From assembly GCA_023954815.1 (NCBI GenBank), contig JAGSHB010000010.1:1-64000 (forward strand): DNA of 64,000 nt. Direction: 5' to 3'. Positions 39,245 through 50,146 of the stretch are shown here, in pieces (positions within the stretch are counted from its first letter, which is position 1; each line of letters begins with the position of its first letter). The translations under genes and the position numbers were made by a program. The DNA comes from Myxococcales bacterium. Its GTDB lineage: Bacteria; Myxococcota_A; UBA9042. The notes under the pieces are model-generated. The model was not told the origin of the DNA. It was given only the letters and a program-made list of their open reading frames with translations, and did not search any database.

Positions 39245-40777
39245 CTAGGCTGGCATGGCGAGCGCTTCGACGATGTCACTAGCGATGCTACCTCGCGGAC
39301 CGCGTTGGTCACGGACGGCGGAACCAGCCTTGCTGTGCAAGATAACGCCAGCACATGCGGCCTTGTAGGGCGCCACGCCCTGCGCTGCCACCGCTGCGAT
39401 GACCCCGGTCAACACATCACCACTACCAGCAACTGCCAAGGCCGCGTTGGGTGCGTTGCGGATCGCATAGCGACCGTCTGGTGCCACCACCAGCGTGCGC
39501 GCTCCCTTGAGAACCACGACCGCGGCATACTTCTCAGCCGCTTTTCGGGCCGCACCGAGGCGATCGGCCTGCACCTGCGCGACTTCTAGATCTACGAGGC
39601 GGGCCATCTCGCCGGGGTGTGGCGTGAGCACCAGGCGCCCCTTGGCACTGTTGGCGAGTTCGGGCTTGCGCGCCAGGGCTCGCAACGCGTCAGCGTCCAT
39701 GATCACCGTGCCGGTCGCTTGGCCCACCACCCGGGCGACCAAATCGAGATCAGCAGCGTTGGTACCCAGCCCTGGACCGATCGCCACCGCGCTCTTGTCC
39801 GCCACGAGCTTCGCCACACGAGCCGCCTCTGCGGCGCCGCCACGTACCGCCTCGACCATGATGTCTGGCAGCAACCCCTCGATACGAGCGCGAATCTCGC
39901 CGGATGTGGCCAGGGTCAACAAGCCAGCCCCGGCGCGCAGTCCGGCTTTGGCCGTCAACAGGGCCGCGCCGCCCTTACCTGCTGAGCCAGCCACTACCAG
40001 TAGATGGCCGAAGCTGCCCTTGTATCCAGACTCGTCTGGCGCTGGCAGCAGGATGTCGAGATCAGCATCTTCAAGCGTGCGCACGGGCGGTTTGGTCTGC
40101 GCTACCCAGCTGGGGGGCACGCCGATGTCGACCACCGCCAACTCGCGCCAATGTCCGGGTCCATCGGTGAGGAAGAGGCCCGTTTTCGCAGCGACCATGC
40201 ACACCACGAGATCGGCCTTCACGACCGCGCCTAGCGACCGACCATTGCCGGCGTGTAGACCACTCGGGATATCCACCGACACGACCGTGCCTTCATGACG
40301 ACCATCGAGCTGCTGAATCCAGGTCAATGCAGGTTCCCGCAGCGGCTTCGTCGCGCCCACGCCGATCAGCGCGTCGACGATCACCACCGATCGCAACAAG
40401 GAGCGGTGAAGGGCTTTCAGTTCTCCGCCCTTGGGCGCCTCATTGCTCCAGCGGGGTTTCGCACCACACGCGAGCAGCGCGCCGTAGTGCAGCTGAGCGG
40501 CCTCACTGAGCTTGTCGGGATCGCCGACGCCATAGGTGTGAACACGGAAGCCCTGTTGCAGGAGCTGCCTGGCGATCACAAAACCATCACCGCCGTTGTT
40601 GCCGTTGCCGCAGATGACCGTGGCTAGCCGCCCCTTCCCGTCGCTGCCGATGCGCTCACACGCGGCGCGAACGACCCCGCGCCCCGCGGTTTCCATCAAC
40701 ACAGCCGCCGGCAACCCCAACTTCTTGATGGTTCGGCGATCCAGTTCCTGCACCTGCTCCGGCGTCACCAGTCTCAT
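39245..40777 (-). CDS. nnr: Bifunctional NAD(P)H-hydrate epimerase / ADP-dependent dehydratase (YjeF)
   Basis: N-domain [18 protein letters not shown]-domain [53 protein letters not shown]. Confidence 0.95.
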   Translation of the reverse strand: MRLVTPEQVQELDRRTIKKLGLPAAVLMETAGRGVVRAACERIGSDGKGRLATVICGNGNNGGDGFVIARQLLQQGFRVHTYGVGDPDKLSEAAQLHYGALLACGAKPRWSNEAPKGGELKALHRSLLRSVVIVDALIGVGATKPLREPALTWIQQLDGRHEGTVVSVDIPSGLHAGNGRSLGAVVKADLVVCMVAAKTGLFLTDGPGHWRELAVVDIGVPPSWVAQTKPPVRTLEDADLDILLPAPDESGYKGSFGHLLVVAGSAGKGGAALLTAKAGLRAGAGLLTLATSGEIRARIEGLLPDIMVEAVRGGAAEAARVAKLVADKSAVAIGPGLGTNAADLDLVARVVGQATGTVIMDADALRALARKPELANSAKGRLVLTPHPGEMARLVDLEVAQVQADRLGAARKAAEKYAAVVVLKGARTLVVAPDGRYAIRNAPNAALAVAGSGDVLTGVIAAVAAQGVAPYKAACAGVILHSKAGSAVRDQRGPRGSIASDIVEALAMPA

Positions 40778-41505
40778 GCTTGACCCTCCACCATGGCCGC
40801 AATCATCTCAGCCACGGCGCGCTCAAAGCCCACAAATACGGCCTGACAGACGATACTGTGGCCAATATTGAGCTCTTCCACGTGGGGCAGCGCCGCGATC
40901 TCGTGGACGTTGCGGTAATCGATGCCATGACCAGCAGCGACGACGAGCCCCAACTCGTGCCCGGCGATGGCGGCCAAACGCAGACGCTCAAGTTCCGCCG
41001 CCCGAATCGCAGGGGTGGGGCCGTCGCAGTAGTCACCCGTGTGCAATTCGATGATGGTCGCGCCAGCTAGCTGACTCGCGGCCACTTGATCGATGGCCGG
41101 ATCGATAAACAGACTGACAGCGATCCCCGCATCCTTGAGCCGCGTGGTGGCATCGCGCACCCGATCCATCTGGCCGAGCACGTCTAGACCGCCCTCGGTG
41201 GTACGTTCCTCGCGCTTTTCGGGCACCAACGTCACCGTATCGGGCTTGTACTTCAGGGCCAGCCCCACCATCTCTTCGGTCACCGCCATCTCAAGATTAA
41301 GCGGCACCTGCACGGTCTCCCGCATCACCCGCAGATCGCGATCGACGATGTGGCGACGGTCCTCGCGCAGGTGGATGGTGATCTGGTCAGCGCCGGCTTG
41401 CTCAGCGATCGCCGCGGCATAGACCGGATCGGGATAGCGCGTGCCGCGTTGTTGCCGCAGCGTGGCGACGTGATCGACGTTGACTCCAAGACGGAGAGCT
41501 ACCAT
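40774..41505 (-). CDS. pdxJ: Pyridoxine 5'-phosphate synthase
   Basis: [67 protein letters not shown]. Confidence 0.97.
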   Translation of the reverse strand: MVALRLGVNVDHVATLRQQRGTRYPDPVYAAAIAEQAGADQITIHLREDRRHIVDRDLRVMRETVQVPLNLEMAVTEEMVGLALKYKPDTVTLVPEKREERTTEGGLDVLGQMDRVRDATTRLKDAGIAVSLFIDPAIDQVAASQLAGATIIELHTGDYCDGPTPAIRAAELERLRLAAIAGHELGLVVAAGHGIDYRNVHEIAALPHVEELNIGHSIVCQAVFVGFERAVAEMIAAMVEGQA

Positions 41506-41538
41506 GACGACTCCAGGTTCAATGGGGCTTGCAGCGCG

Positions 41539-42906
41539 CTAGGCACCGATTGCAGAGACCACCGCATCGGCGATCTGTTGCGCATGATGCTCCACAGCGA
41601 CCGGATCGGCCCCCTCAACCATCACGCGGCACTTCTTTTCGGTGCCCGAGTAGCGCAAGAGCACGCGGCCCGTCCCTTCCAGCGAGGTGTTGGCTTCTGC
41701 GACCACTTTCTGCACGTCACTCAGCGTATCCAGCGGCGGCTTGGCGGTGACGGGCACATTGATCAGACGCTGCGGCGCCGGCTGCATCACCCGAGCCAAC
41801 TCACTGAGGGGCCGCTGATCGCGCTGCATGTAGGCCAGCACCCGCAACGCTGCCAGGGTGCCATCGCCGGTGGTGCCATGATCGAGGAACACCACGTGGC
41901 CGCTCTGCTCACCGCCGAGGTTGTAGCCACCGTTGCGCATGGCCGCGACGACGTGTCTGTCGCCGACATCGGTACGGACCAGGTCGATACCTTGCTTGCG
42001 CATGGCCATCTCGAGGCCGTAGTTGCTCATAACCGTGACGACGAGCTTGTTATGCGCCAAACGTCCGTCTTTCTTCATCCGAGCGGCGCAGAGCGCCAAG
42101 ATCTGGTCACCATCGACCTGCTGCCCCACCTCGTCCACCAAGATGAGCCGGTCCGCATCGCCGTCGAGGGCAATGCCAAGGTCGCAGTTATTTTCCAACA
42201 CCATCGCAGCGAGCTTGCGTGGGTAGAGCGCACCGCAGCCGTCATTGATGTTGGTGCCATTGGGAGCCACACCGCGGGTGATCACCTCTGCGCCCAACTC
42301 TTCGAGCACCGTCGGAGCGATTTTGTAGGCCGCGCCATGGGCACAATCGATGGCGATCTTGACGCCATCCAAGCTCAGGTCGTTGGGAAACGTGGTCTTG
42401 AGGTAGGTGACATAGCGGCCACGTGCGTCGTCGATGCGATAGGCGCGACCGATATCTGAGCCCGTCTTCACCGAGGCGGCAATGGCAGCGTCGTTTTCGA
42501 TAAACTGCTCGATTTGCAGCTCGACCTCGTCGGGCAGCTTGAACCCGTCCGGGCCGAAGAGCTTGATGCCGTTGTCCTGAAATGGGTTGTGGCTCGCGGA
42601 GATCACCACCCCCACATCCGCGCGCATGCTCTCTGTCAGAAAGGCGATACCAGGCGTCGGCAGGGGGCCGAGTACATACGGCTCGGCGCCCACAGAGCAG
42701 GCACCAGCCACCAGCGCCATCTCAAAAAGGTAGCCGCTCCGCCGCGTATCTTTGCCGATGAGCACCCGCAGCCGTTCGTGGCGCGTCGCGAAAATGCTGC
42801 CGACCGCCCGGCCGACCTGCACCGCAGTCTCCACCGTCATGACGCCCGCATTGGCCTCGCCGCGGATACCATCCGTACCGAAATACCGACGCTGATTGCG
42901 TGTCAT
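41539..42906 (-). CDS. glmM: Phosphoglucosamine mutase
   Basis: RRYFGTDGIRGEAN; VVISASHNPFQDNGIKLFGPDGFKL; ALDGDADR; GGEQSGHVV; RYSGTEKKCRVMVEG. Confidence 0.97.
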   Translation of the reverse strand: MTRNQRRYFGTDGIRGEANAGVMTVETAVQVGRAVGSIFATRHERLRVLIGKDTRRSGYLFEMALVAGACSVGAEPYVLGPLPTPGIAFLTESMRADVGVVISASHNPFQDNGIKLFGPDGFKLPDEVELQIEQFIENDAAIAASVKTGSDIGRAYRIDDARGRYVTYLKTTFPNDLSLDGVKIAIDCAHGAAYKIAPTVLEELGAEVITRGVAPNGTNINDGCGALYPRKLAAMVLENNCDLGIALDGDADRLILVDEVGQQVDGDQILALCAARMKKDGRLAHNKLVVTVMSNYGLEMAMRKQGIDLVRTDVGDRHVVAAMRNGGYNLGGEQSGHVVFLDHGTTGDGTLAALRVLAYMQRDQRPLSELARVMQPAPQRLINVPVTAKPPLDTLSDVQKVVAEANTSLEGTGRVLLRYSGTEKKCRVMVEGADPVAVEHHAQQIADAVVSAIGA

Positions 42907-42939
42907 CCTCTCTCCCTGGCCCGCTTGGGCATTCGATTG

Positions 42940-44304
42940 CTAGCTGCCGCGCACCACGCGCAAACGGGTCGGCCGACGCGGCATCTCGCGCCGGTCGTGG
43001 ACCCGTTGCTCCAAGACATCGATGATCGCATCGGCGTCGTAGTTGGCTTGGCGGATGAGCTCTGTGTTGCGGCGCAGACGGGTCAGGTTGGTGCTGATGC
43101 CGTAGCGCGCCAAGATGCGTGTGAACTGTTCGTGATGGCGCTCAATCGCCTCTTTCACGCTGGAAAACCCGTGCTCCGCCGCCTCAGCCCGTCGCCAAAA
43201 TGCGAGCGGGTTCAGGTTGAAGAACGTCACGTCGGTCTCGCTGGGCTCGATCAAGATGACGTCGCCTTGAAAGCTCTGATCGAGACGCAGCTTCTCGATC
43301 CCAAGCATCAGGCGCGTATGCAGCAGCGTGCGAAAGGCCTGATTGATGACGGTGAGAATGCCCATGTCGCTCATCGAACGCTGCCCATTGAGCAGCTGGT
43401 CGGCGTGGTAATTCACAAAAGGGCGGAAGGGGTTGTAGGCGATAATGAGCTGAGCGCCCGATTTTACGGCCTGAGAGATGTTGGCCGTCTTGCGCACACC
43501 GGCGTCGATGTAGTCGTGACCATTGAGGCGAGCGGGGCGGAAAAAGCCCGGAATCGCTGAGCTCGCCTGCACCGCTTCGCTGATGGTGACCGAACAATCC
43601 TCGTCATGACCGAAGACCACCGCTTGGGCGGTGTTGAGGTTGGTGGCGCCGATGTAGAGATCTTTGTCGCGCTCGACCTTGAGCAGCCGGAAGTGGTTGG
43701 CCATGCCGTTGCGCTCGAAATTCTCACGGATAAAGCGCTCGATGCCCTTGTTGTCGAACAGCCCGCTAGGCAGGTAGCTCAGCCCTCGCTGGAGACGACT
43801 GTGGCGGCCGAAAGCCTGGACCATGGGGAGCACGAGCTGCTCAGCGTTGGGAACCGACGGCTCCTCCAAAAACCTACGCGCGAGGTTGATCATGCGAGAG
43901 CGATCGGAGGTCATCAGCCCGGCGATGGTCATCGATACGGCGGGCACCAAGCCGATGGCGTCACGGCTGAAGGCGACCGGCTTACCAATGAACTCTCGCC
44001 AGTTCGGCAGATAGAAATGCGTGGGCGTGAACTGACTGATGCGCCGGGAGCGACCTTCAATGGAGCGCAGGAGCTCTTCAGGCTGAACACCGACCGCGAG
44101 GGGCGCGGCGAGAAAGGCGCCGGCGCTAATGCCCACGTAGGTATCGAAATCGCAGACCGAGCGATCGTCTAGGAAGGCGTTGAGGGCGATGAGCCCACCG
44201 ATCTTGAAAGCGCCACCGGAGATGGCACCGCCGGCGAGCACCAGTGCGGTCTTGGCGTGTGTACGGCGACGATCGCCGCCTTTTTCCACGAAGGTGATGC
44301 CCAT
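42940..44304 (-). CDS. Patatin-like phospholipase
   Basis: ALVLAGGAISGGAFKIGGLIAL; GxSxG motif (YVGISAGAFLAA); YIDAGVRKTANIS catalytic DAG-type motif. Confidence 0.85.
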   Translation of the reverse strand: MGITFVEKGGDRRRTHAKTALVLAGGAISGGAFKIGGLIALNAFLDDRSVCDFDTYVGISAGAFLAAPLAVGVQPEELLRSIEGRSRRISQFTPTHFYLPNWREFIGKPVAFSRDAIGLVPAVSMTIAGLMTSDRSRMINLARRFLEEPSVPNAEQLVLPMVQAFGRHSRLQRGLSYLPSGLFDNKGIERFIRENFERNGMANHFRLLKVERDKDLYIGATNLNTAQAVVFGHDEDCSVTISEAVQASSAIPGFFRPARLNGHDYIDAGVRKTANISQAVKSGAQLIIAYNPFRPFVNYHADQLLNGQRSMSDMGILTVINQAFRTLLHTRLMLGIEKLRLDQSFQGDVILIEPSETDVTFFNLNPLAFWRRAEAAEHGFSSVKEAIERHHEQFTRILARYGISTNLTRLRRNTELIRQANYDADAIIDVLEQRVHDRREMPRRPTRLRVVRGS

Positions 44305-44419
44305 GAAACCTCTGCTCGTGCTCAGGGATTGGGGTCGCCCGACAAGGGGTCGGATCGGACAGAGTGTGTCGCAGGACACGTTCGCTGTCCATGAACGGAG
44401 GGGCGGAGGGGCGGTGCGC

Positions 44420-45535
44420 TTACAAGTCCTGTCCGGCTGCGGCAGCCGCAGCGACCAAACGCGCGCCGAGCCGGGAAAAACCAGAGGTCGATGCCACGGC
44501 GGCGGCAGGCGAAATCCATCGCTCGGCGACGTACCCCAGGGGTGCGAGGGGTGGTGCGGCATTGTCGGAGCGGACGAGGACAGGCGTGACCTCGTAGCGG
44601 CGGTGGGTCAACACGTGGACAATGGTAGGCAGGACCTCGTGCTCGCCCCCAAGGTCGAACGTGGCCTGCAGCACCGACGCGCTATCTGGCCCTTCCACGC
44701 CGGGCGGCTCCCACAACCCCGCCCAGCGGCCCTTGGCAGCACGCTGGCCACACCAGAGCTTTCCGTCGTCGCGCATCAGCAGCAAATAGGCTGCAATCAC
44801 GGGCTTTGGCGGCTTCTTCGGCTTGCGAACTGGCAATTGGTCGGCGATGCCGGCGGCGTGAGCGGCGCACCATTCAGCGACGGGGCACGAGGAGCAAGCC
44901 GGTTTTTTGGGGGTGCACACCAAGGCGCCCAACTCCATGAGGGCTTGATTCCAGGCGCCGGGCGCCGACCTTGCGGGGGGCGTCTCCATCAACTCTTGAG
45001 CCAGCGACCACAACGCCTTCTTCCCTGCAGTAGAAGTCGCTGGCAGCCGCGACGCCGTCCAGCGGGACAAAACGCGACCCACGTTGCCGTCGACCAACGG
45101 CTCGGGCTGACCGAAGGCGATGGAACGCACAGCCCCCAGGGTGTAGGGACCAACGCCCGGTAGGGCACCGAGCGCGGCTCTGTCACGCGGCAAGGCGCCG
45201 TTGTGGTCCGCAGCGATGATCCGTGCCGCCTTGTGCAGATTGCGCGCGCGGTTGTAGTAGCCCAGCCCCGTCCAAGCAGCTAGCACCTCGTCGGTGGAGG
45301 CCGCGGCGAGAGCGGTCGGCGTCGGCCAGTTGCTCATCCAGCGAGCGAAGTAAGGTTTGACGGTATCGACCCGGGTCTGCTGGAGCATCAACTCAGAGAC
45401 CAAGACCGCGTAGGGATCTGGCTGCGCGCTGCGCCAGGGCAAGTCTCGCTGCCAGGCCGCGAACCAATCCAGGAGCGCTTGCGCCCGCGCTGGTGGAGGC
45501 GGCGTGGGTGGAGGTGAGTCGCGCGGCGCGGTCAT
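44420..45535 (-). CDS. mutY: A/G-specific adenine glycosylase
   Basis: DLPWRSAQPDPYAVLVSELMLQQTRVDTVKPYFARWM; LPGVGPYTLGAVRSIAF; C-x6-C-x2-C-x5-C FeS loop (CTPKKPACSSCPVAEWC). Confidence 0.95.
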   Translation of the reverse strand: MTAPRDSPPPTPPPPARAQALLDWFAAWQRDLPWRSAQPDPYAVLVSELMLQQTRVDTVKPYFARWMSNWPTPTALAAASTDEVLAAWTGLGYYNRARNLHKAARIIAADHNGALPRDRAALGALPGVGPYTLGAVRSIAFGQPEPLVDGNVGRVLSRWTASRLPATSTAGKKALWSLAQELMETPPARSAPGAWNQALMELGALVCTPKKPACSSCPVAEWCAAHAAGIADQLPVRKPKKPPKPVIAAYLLLMRDDGKLWCGQRAAKGRWAGLWEPPGVEGPDSASVLQATFDLGGEHEVLPTIVHVLTHRRYEVTPVLVRSDNAAPPLAPLGYVAERWISPAAAVASTSGFSRLGARLVAAAAAAGQDL

Positions 45536-46545
45536 GGCGCGTTGGTCTCGGTCGCTGTGGACGGCATGAACTCGGGGCCAGCGGCTTTGCCGACGACCCT
45601 GGCATCGACGCAGAGTTGCCGCCACGTGGGGTCGGCGGCGGCGAATTCGAGGGCGACCGACTTTTCCTGATCATCTGGACCCAGCGGCACACGCCACCGA
45701 TGCCAGCGAAAATCACCCCGCGCAATCAGTTGTGTGTGGACAATCTTGCCGCCGACGCGCACGGAAAAGCGCACATCGCTGCCCTCATCGTACCGAACGG
45801 CCCACAACTGATTGCCGACCCGGCCGACGATCGCATCGCCGCCGGGCACAATTGGCCAACGCAGCCTGAGGGTGGCGCCTGCGGGGTGAGGCTGCACAAA
45901 GAGACAGCGACGCCGTGTATTGCCGACCTCGTGCATGGCTGCGCTGATGCTCGTCCACCAGTCGCCCTTGCACTTCTGACTGTCACCCACATGCCGGCAG
46001 CGCTCTTGCACCCCTGGTTTTGGGCCGATTCGCCGCACATCGGCTTTGCCAAGCTGCGCCTGGAAGTCAAAACGTGTCGCCGACGGTGCCAGAGCAAAGA
46101 GCAGCAGGCGCATCCCCCCGCCGAGCTGCTCGGCGCGCAGTTGACGGCCGACATGGGTCAAATCCGCGTGATGGTTGTGGGTCGTCAGCACCCAAAGACG
46201 TGCAAATCCATCAGCATCCCATGGGTCGATGGGATCGCCAGGCATCCAAGCCCGCACGAAGTCCAAGTCGCGCTTTTTCCACAACGCCTCGAAACGCCAA
46301 CGCTGCGCGGCAGTCCATGACGGCAAAAATGCGATGGCATCGTCCTTGCGGAGCTCTGCATCCACGATGGCGACAGCAGCTTCGAGGTGAGCTGTCTGGG
46401 GTGACGCTGCGCCGCGCTGATACCGCTGGACGACAAACCACAACGCCGACGCAACAACACAGCCCAACAGGAGCCAGGCACCAAGACGTGCCAGCCACGT
46501 GGGGCGGGCTGAAGCGGAGGATGGCGGTGGGGGGCTGGTCTGCAC
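45532..46545 (-). CDS. Membrane-anchored hypothetical protein
   Basis: Probable GTG start 46545; single TM WLARLGAWLLLGCVVASALWFVV; 4-bp overlap with mutY start. Confidence 0.65.
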   Translation of the reverse strand: MQTSPPPPSSASARPTWLARLGAWLLLGCVVASALWFVVQRYQRGAASPQTAHLEAAVAIVDAELRKDDAIAFLPSWTAAQRWRFEALWKKRDLDFVRAWMPGDPIDPWDADGFARLWVLTTHNHHADLTHVGRQLRAEQLGGGMRLLLFALAPSATRFDFQAQLGKADVRRIGPKPGVQERCRHVGDSQKCKGDWWTSISAAMHEVGNTRRRCLFVQPHPAGATLRLRWPIVPGGDAIVGRVGNQLWAVRYDEGSDVRFSVRVGGKIVHTQLIARGDFRWHRWRVPLGPDDQEKSVALEFAAADPTWRQLCVDARVVGKAAGPEFMPSTATETNAP

Positions 46546-46580
46546 TTGATCTCCGTGAGACGACGAGCGATGGGGAACAA

Positions 46581-47849
46581 TCAGTTCAGCGTGTGGCGAA
46601 AGCTCAGGGCAAATTGGATGATGTCGCCTGATATTTCGACAAATTCGATGGGATCGGACGGGTCGGATTTGACGACCCGTCGCCGCAGAAGGTGCGACCA
46701 AGCCAGACCAATGTCCACCTCCAACGTCGGTAGCGCTCGCCACGACAGGCCACCGCCAACCTCTATCGCATGGGAGTCGAGCCACGACGCCGCGCCTGAT
46801 GCTTGGGGCAAGGGCGTGGGACGAAATCCGATGGCGCCGCGAATGGCGACGCTGCGTGACGCCTGCCACTGAAGTCCGCCGTGGCCATTGAACGTATCCA
46901 CCGCACCGATGGGGGGGGGCGACGCTGCGGCGCTGAGCCACGAAACGGAATCCTGGCCGCTCACCGTTACCCGGGGAGATAGCGGTTGGAGCTCCGACCA
47001 GCGCTCGAATCTGACGGCTCCGACCAAGACCAGCGAGGGGCCTAACTCCAGCGCGCCGGCCAGCGTGAACGTCTCGGGTGACAAGAGGCCGGCGCCGGAG
47101 ACCACCAAATCGACCGGCCCCAACTCTTTCACATCAAGCCGCAGCGGCACGGCGTAGGTGACCGCGTAGGCGTCGCGCCACCGCAAAGAGAGTCGAAAGC
47201 CGTGCCCAGGCGACAGGGTCGCGGCGAGCGTCGGCACCACCCGACTGCGCAGATGCACATCGAGTTCTTGGTGGGAGTAGGCCCCCTCGGCCAGCGAGAG
47301 GCCAAACGAAGCGCGTGCATCCAGGTCCGCGGCGACATGAGCGGTCGCGCCAATTGAGAGCCAGCGTGTGACCCGAAAGCCGAAGGAGCCGGCGATGGCG
47401 AGCCGTTCACCGAGACCCTGCCACAGCGGCAACTGCGGGCTGCGATGCTCATAGGACAGCAGCCGTGACGGCCCACCCAAGGGGAGATGAACGAGGACGC
47501 CGACGGCAAGTCTCCGGGTCAGCGGTACAGCGAGGGATGCGGTTCCCAGAGACAGCGAAGATGGCGCTCTCGTCGGCCACTTGTCCGCGCCACCGCCGCG
47601 CGAGACGGTCACCGCATACTGTCGGCGCAGCCCCGCGATCAGCGCCTCGGGATGCCGAAGATCGGCCAACTGCGCTGGGTTGTCGTAGACCGCGGCGGCG
47701 CCCCTTGAGACCGCCGCGCCGCCGCCGAGCAAACCCACCGCCCGGCCGCCTGTGCCTAGCCGTTCGAGGGTCGAGCCAAATGCGGCGCTCGTGCACGCGA
47801 GCCATCCGAGGCATAGCAGACAACTGACCCGTCTGAATCGGCCGGACAC
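46581..47849 (-). CDS. FadL/OmpP1-like outer-membrane protein
   Basis: Signal peptide; GTGGRAVGLLGGGAAVSRGAAAVYDNPAQLADL N-terminal pattern; repeated beta-strand sequence and C-terminal IIQFALSFRHTLN. Confidence 0.8.
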   Translation of the reverse strand: MSGRFRRVSCLLCLGWLACTSAAFGSTLERLGTGGRAVGLLGGGAAVSRGAAAVYDNPAQLADLRHPEALIAGLRRQYAVTVSRGGGADKWPTRAPSSLSLGTASLAVPLTRRLAVGVLVHLPLGGPSRLLSYEHRSPQLPLWQGLGERLAIAGSFGFRVTRWLSIGATAHVAADLDARASFGLSLAEGAYSHQELDVHLRSRVVPTLAATLSPGHGFRLSLRWRDAYAVTYAVPLRLDVKELGPVDLVVSGAGLLSPETFTLAGALELGPSLVLVGAVRFERWSELQPLSPRVTVSGQDSVSWLSAAASPPPIGAVDTFNGHGGLQWQASRSVAIRGAIGFRPTPLPQASGAASWLDSHAIEVGGGLSWRALPTLEVDIGLAWSHLLRRRVVKSDPSDPIEFVEISGDIIQFALSFRHTLN

Positions 47850-47850
47850 G

Positions 47851-48777
47851 CTAGCTCGCGCGCCGGACGAGCAGGGGCGGGTCTTTCAGGCCGCGCGTCG
47901 CAACGTCGCTAATGGTTCCGAAACGATGGGCTGCAAAGAGGCTGTCGAGCTTGTCGATGACCGTATTGAGCCCCACGTAATATTTGAAGCGGCGACGGAG
48001 GGGCAGGTCCATTCGCGGCTGCGCTGGATCGACTTCACGTGGGTGCACGTAGGTCACCACGGGTCGTTCGGCGTGCTCGGCCTGGGCCATCAACCCCAGC
48101 AGCGCGGCCTTGGGCAGAAGGCGCAGGTAGCCGCCGCCTGCCCACGGCAATGACACCTTCGGTAGACGAAGCGGCACGACCGGCGCCTCCAAAATACGGC
48201 GACCATCGGGCAGCACGATATCGAATGGCCGCAGCCGGTCGAGCGGAAACCCACCGTGGGCACGCGCCGACAGGAACAGCGATGAGTCCAGGGTGATGCC
48301 ATGATCCGCTAGCACATCAAACGCCCACGCTTGGTCGGGACCGATGGAGAAGCCAGGGGCGCGAAAACACCGAATTTCCGAGCCAGAAGCTGCCCGAAGC
48401 GCCTTGAGCGATCGCTCCAAATCTCGGGCAAAATCGGCCGGCTTTGCTGCGCTCACCAATCCATGCAGGTGGCTGTGGGAACCAATCTCATGACCCCGGC
48501 GGGCGATTTCTCGCACCAGATCGGGGTGATGCTCAGCGACCCAGCCCAAGATGAAGAACGTGCCGGTGTGGTGATGCTTGTCGAGCAGGTCAAGCAACAC
48601 TGTGGTGCTGCGCTCGACCCGTGACTCCATCTTCTTCCAGGCAGCCGGATCGGGCGCCTCGTCGCACTCGAGGATATGGAACCAATCTTCGACATCGACC
48701 GAGAACGCGTGGGTCATACCAGACGGCCGCGAGGCGGTGGACGAAGTGGCGGGCGCTGAAGATTGGGTGTCGGCCAT
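47851..48777 (-). CDS. Polysaccharide deacetylase (XrtA-associated / DUF3473 type)
   Basis: MTHAFSVDVEDWFHILEC; THTGTFFILGWVAEHHPDLVREIARRGHEIGSHSHLH; CFRAPGFSIG; VTYVHPREVDPAQPR. Confidence 0.88.
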   Translation of the reverse strand: MADTQSSAPATSSTASRPSGMTHAFSVDVEDWFHILECDEAPDPAAWKKMESRVERSTTVLLDLLDKHHHTGTFFILGWVAEHHPDLVREIARRGHEIGSHSHLHGLVSAAKPADFARDLERSLKALRAASGSEIRCFRAPGFSIGPDQAWAFDVLADHGITLDSSLFLSARAHGGFPLDRLRPFDIVLPDGRRILEAPVVPLRLPKVSLPWAGGGYLRLLPKAALLGLMAQAEHAERPVVTYVHPREVDPAQPRMDLPLRRRFKYYVGLNTVIDKLDSLFAAHRFGTISDVATRGLKDPPLLVRRAS

Positions 48778-48835
48778 GGTGCTAGTGTCTTCACCTGAGG
48801 CGTCAGGCGCAAGGTGTGGCGGTAGGTCAGCCGCG

Positions 48836-50143
48836 CTACTCGCCGTCGTCGCGTACGTCTGACCACTGCACGCGCATGGTCTCCTTCATCTGCTTCGTAC
48901 CGCGAACGGGCAGCCGCAGCTCCACGACGAGACCGCCGCCGTCACGGGGGTGCGCCAGGACGTCGCCGCCGTGGGCCTTCAAGATGTTTCGCGTCAGGTA
49001 CATGCCAAGACCGGTACCGCCAGTCGCTGAACTACGAGAGCGGTCACCGCGGAAAAAGGGCTCAAAGACGCGGGCGCACTGCTCATCTGTCAGGCCGGGG
49101 CCGCGGTCCATGACTGCAATGAGCACGCCCGAATCAACCAACTGGGACTCCAGGCGGAGAGAGGGCTGCCATTCATCGGCTGGTGATGGGCCGCCAGCAC
49201 TGTCCTTTCCGTCGCTCGTATCCTCAGCGATGTCGGATTCGGCGGCGGTCGACTCATCCTTCGACGCAGCTGTCGACGGCTCAGCTAGCTCGGCAGCGTT
49301 CGGCACGGCAGCGTTCGGCACGGCAGCGTTCGGCTCAAACGAGCCCACATAGGCCGCCTCCGCTCCTGGCGCAGCAGCGTGTCGGATCGCGTTTTCAATC
49401 AACGTCGACAGCACCCGATCGAGCGCATTTTCATCACCAAAAACCTCTGCTTCCGGCGCTTGAAGGCTGGTGCTCACCCTCCACCCGAGCTGCTCCAAGC
49501 GCAGACGGTCTCGGTCGAGCACCCGCTTTATCAGGGAGTCGAGCATCAACGGCTTTCGGGTCAGAACCACACGATCCCGCGTCACTCGCTGGGCCTCGAT
49601 CAGGCGCGAGATATGCCGCTCCAATAGCGCTACCTCCTCGCGAATCCCGGTCGTTAGCTCGTGATCGTCTTCCCCTTCGAGCTCCATCTCGATCAGCTCA
49701 ACGGCAACCAAAATACGGGCCAGCGGCGACCGCAGCTCGTGGCTGACACCGCTCAAGAGCTCCCGCTGGGCCGTCATCAAACGGGCGACGCGGCCACGCA
49801 TGGTGTTCAGCGATGCGCCCAACGCACCTAGGTCATCAGCCCCCTCGGGCACTTCGACAGACAGATCGCCGCCACCCAACTCATGGGCCGCGTCACGAAT
49901 CAGCGTGAGTCGTTCATGGAGACGTTGCCGGGCCAGGGTCACCAGCACGTAGTAGCCCACCACAGAAGCAGCGGCGAGCATCATCAGCCCGACGATCAAG
50001 ACGTTGTAGCCCTGGAGCCCCCCACCGACCCGAACCACGAGGGCACCCGCAGCGCCGGCAGCACTCAGGCCGAGCACACTGATCGACAGCGCGAGCAGGT
50101 CGAAATGCGCCATCAAGCGCGCGAGCCGGCTCTCGGGATTCAC
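48836..50143 (-). CDS. Sensor histidine kinase with HAMP domain
   Basis: HAMP region; H-box LLSGVSHELRSPLARI; N-box LSTLIENAIRH; G-box DRGPGLTDEQCARVFEPFFRGD, GTGLGMYLTRNI. Confidence 0.93.
   Translation of the reverse strand: MNPESRLARLMAHFDLLALSISVLGLSAAGAAGALVVRVGGGLQGYNVLIVGLMMLAAASVVGYYVLVTLARQRLHERLTLIRDAAHELGGGDLSVEVPEGADDLGALGASLNTMRGRVARLMTAQRELLSGVSHELRSPLARILVAVELIEMELEGEDDHELTTGIREEVALLERHISRLIEAQRVTRDRVVLTRKPLMLDSLIKRVLDRDRLRLEQLGWRVSTSLQAPEAEVFGDENALDRVLSTLIENAIRHAAAPGAEAAYVGSFEPNAAVPNAAVPNAAELAEPSTAASKDESTAAESDIAEDTSDGKDSAGGPSPADEWQPSLRLESQLVDSGVLIAVMDRGPGLTDEQCARVFEPFFRGDRSRSSATGGTGLGMYLTRNILKAHGGDVLAHPRDGGGLVVELRLPVRGTKQMKETMRVQWSDVRDDGE
49291..49335. repeat. Three tandem 15-bp repeats (cggcagcgttcggca) inside the kinase gene
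   Basis: cggcagcgttcggca / cggcagcgttcggca / cggcagcgttcggct, encoding (N-A-A-V-P)-type peptide repeats. Confidence 0.9.
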
Positions 50144-50146
50144 CGG

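Noticed and set aside
41350-42459. 369-aa plus-strand ORF over glmM/pdxJ
   Set aside because: Antisense to two recognisable enzymes.
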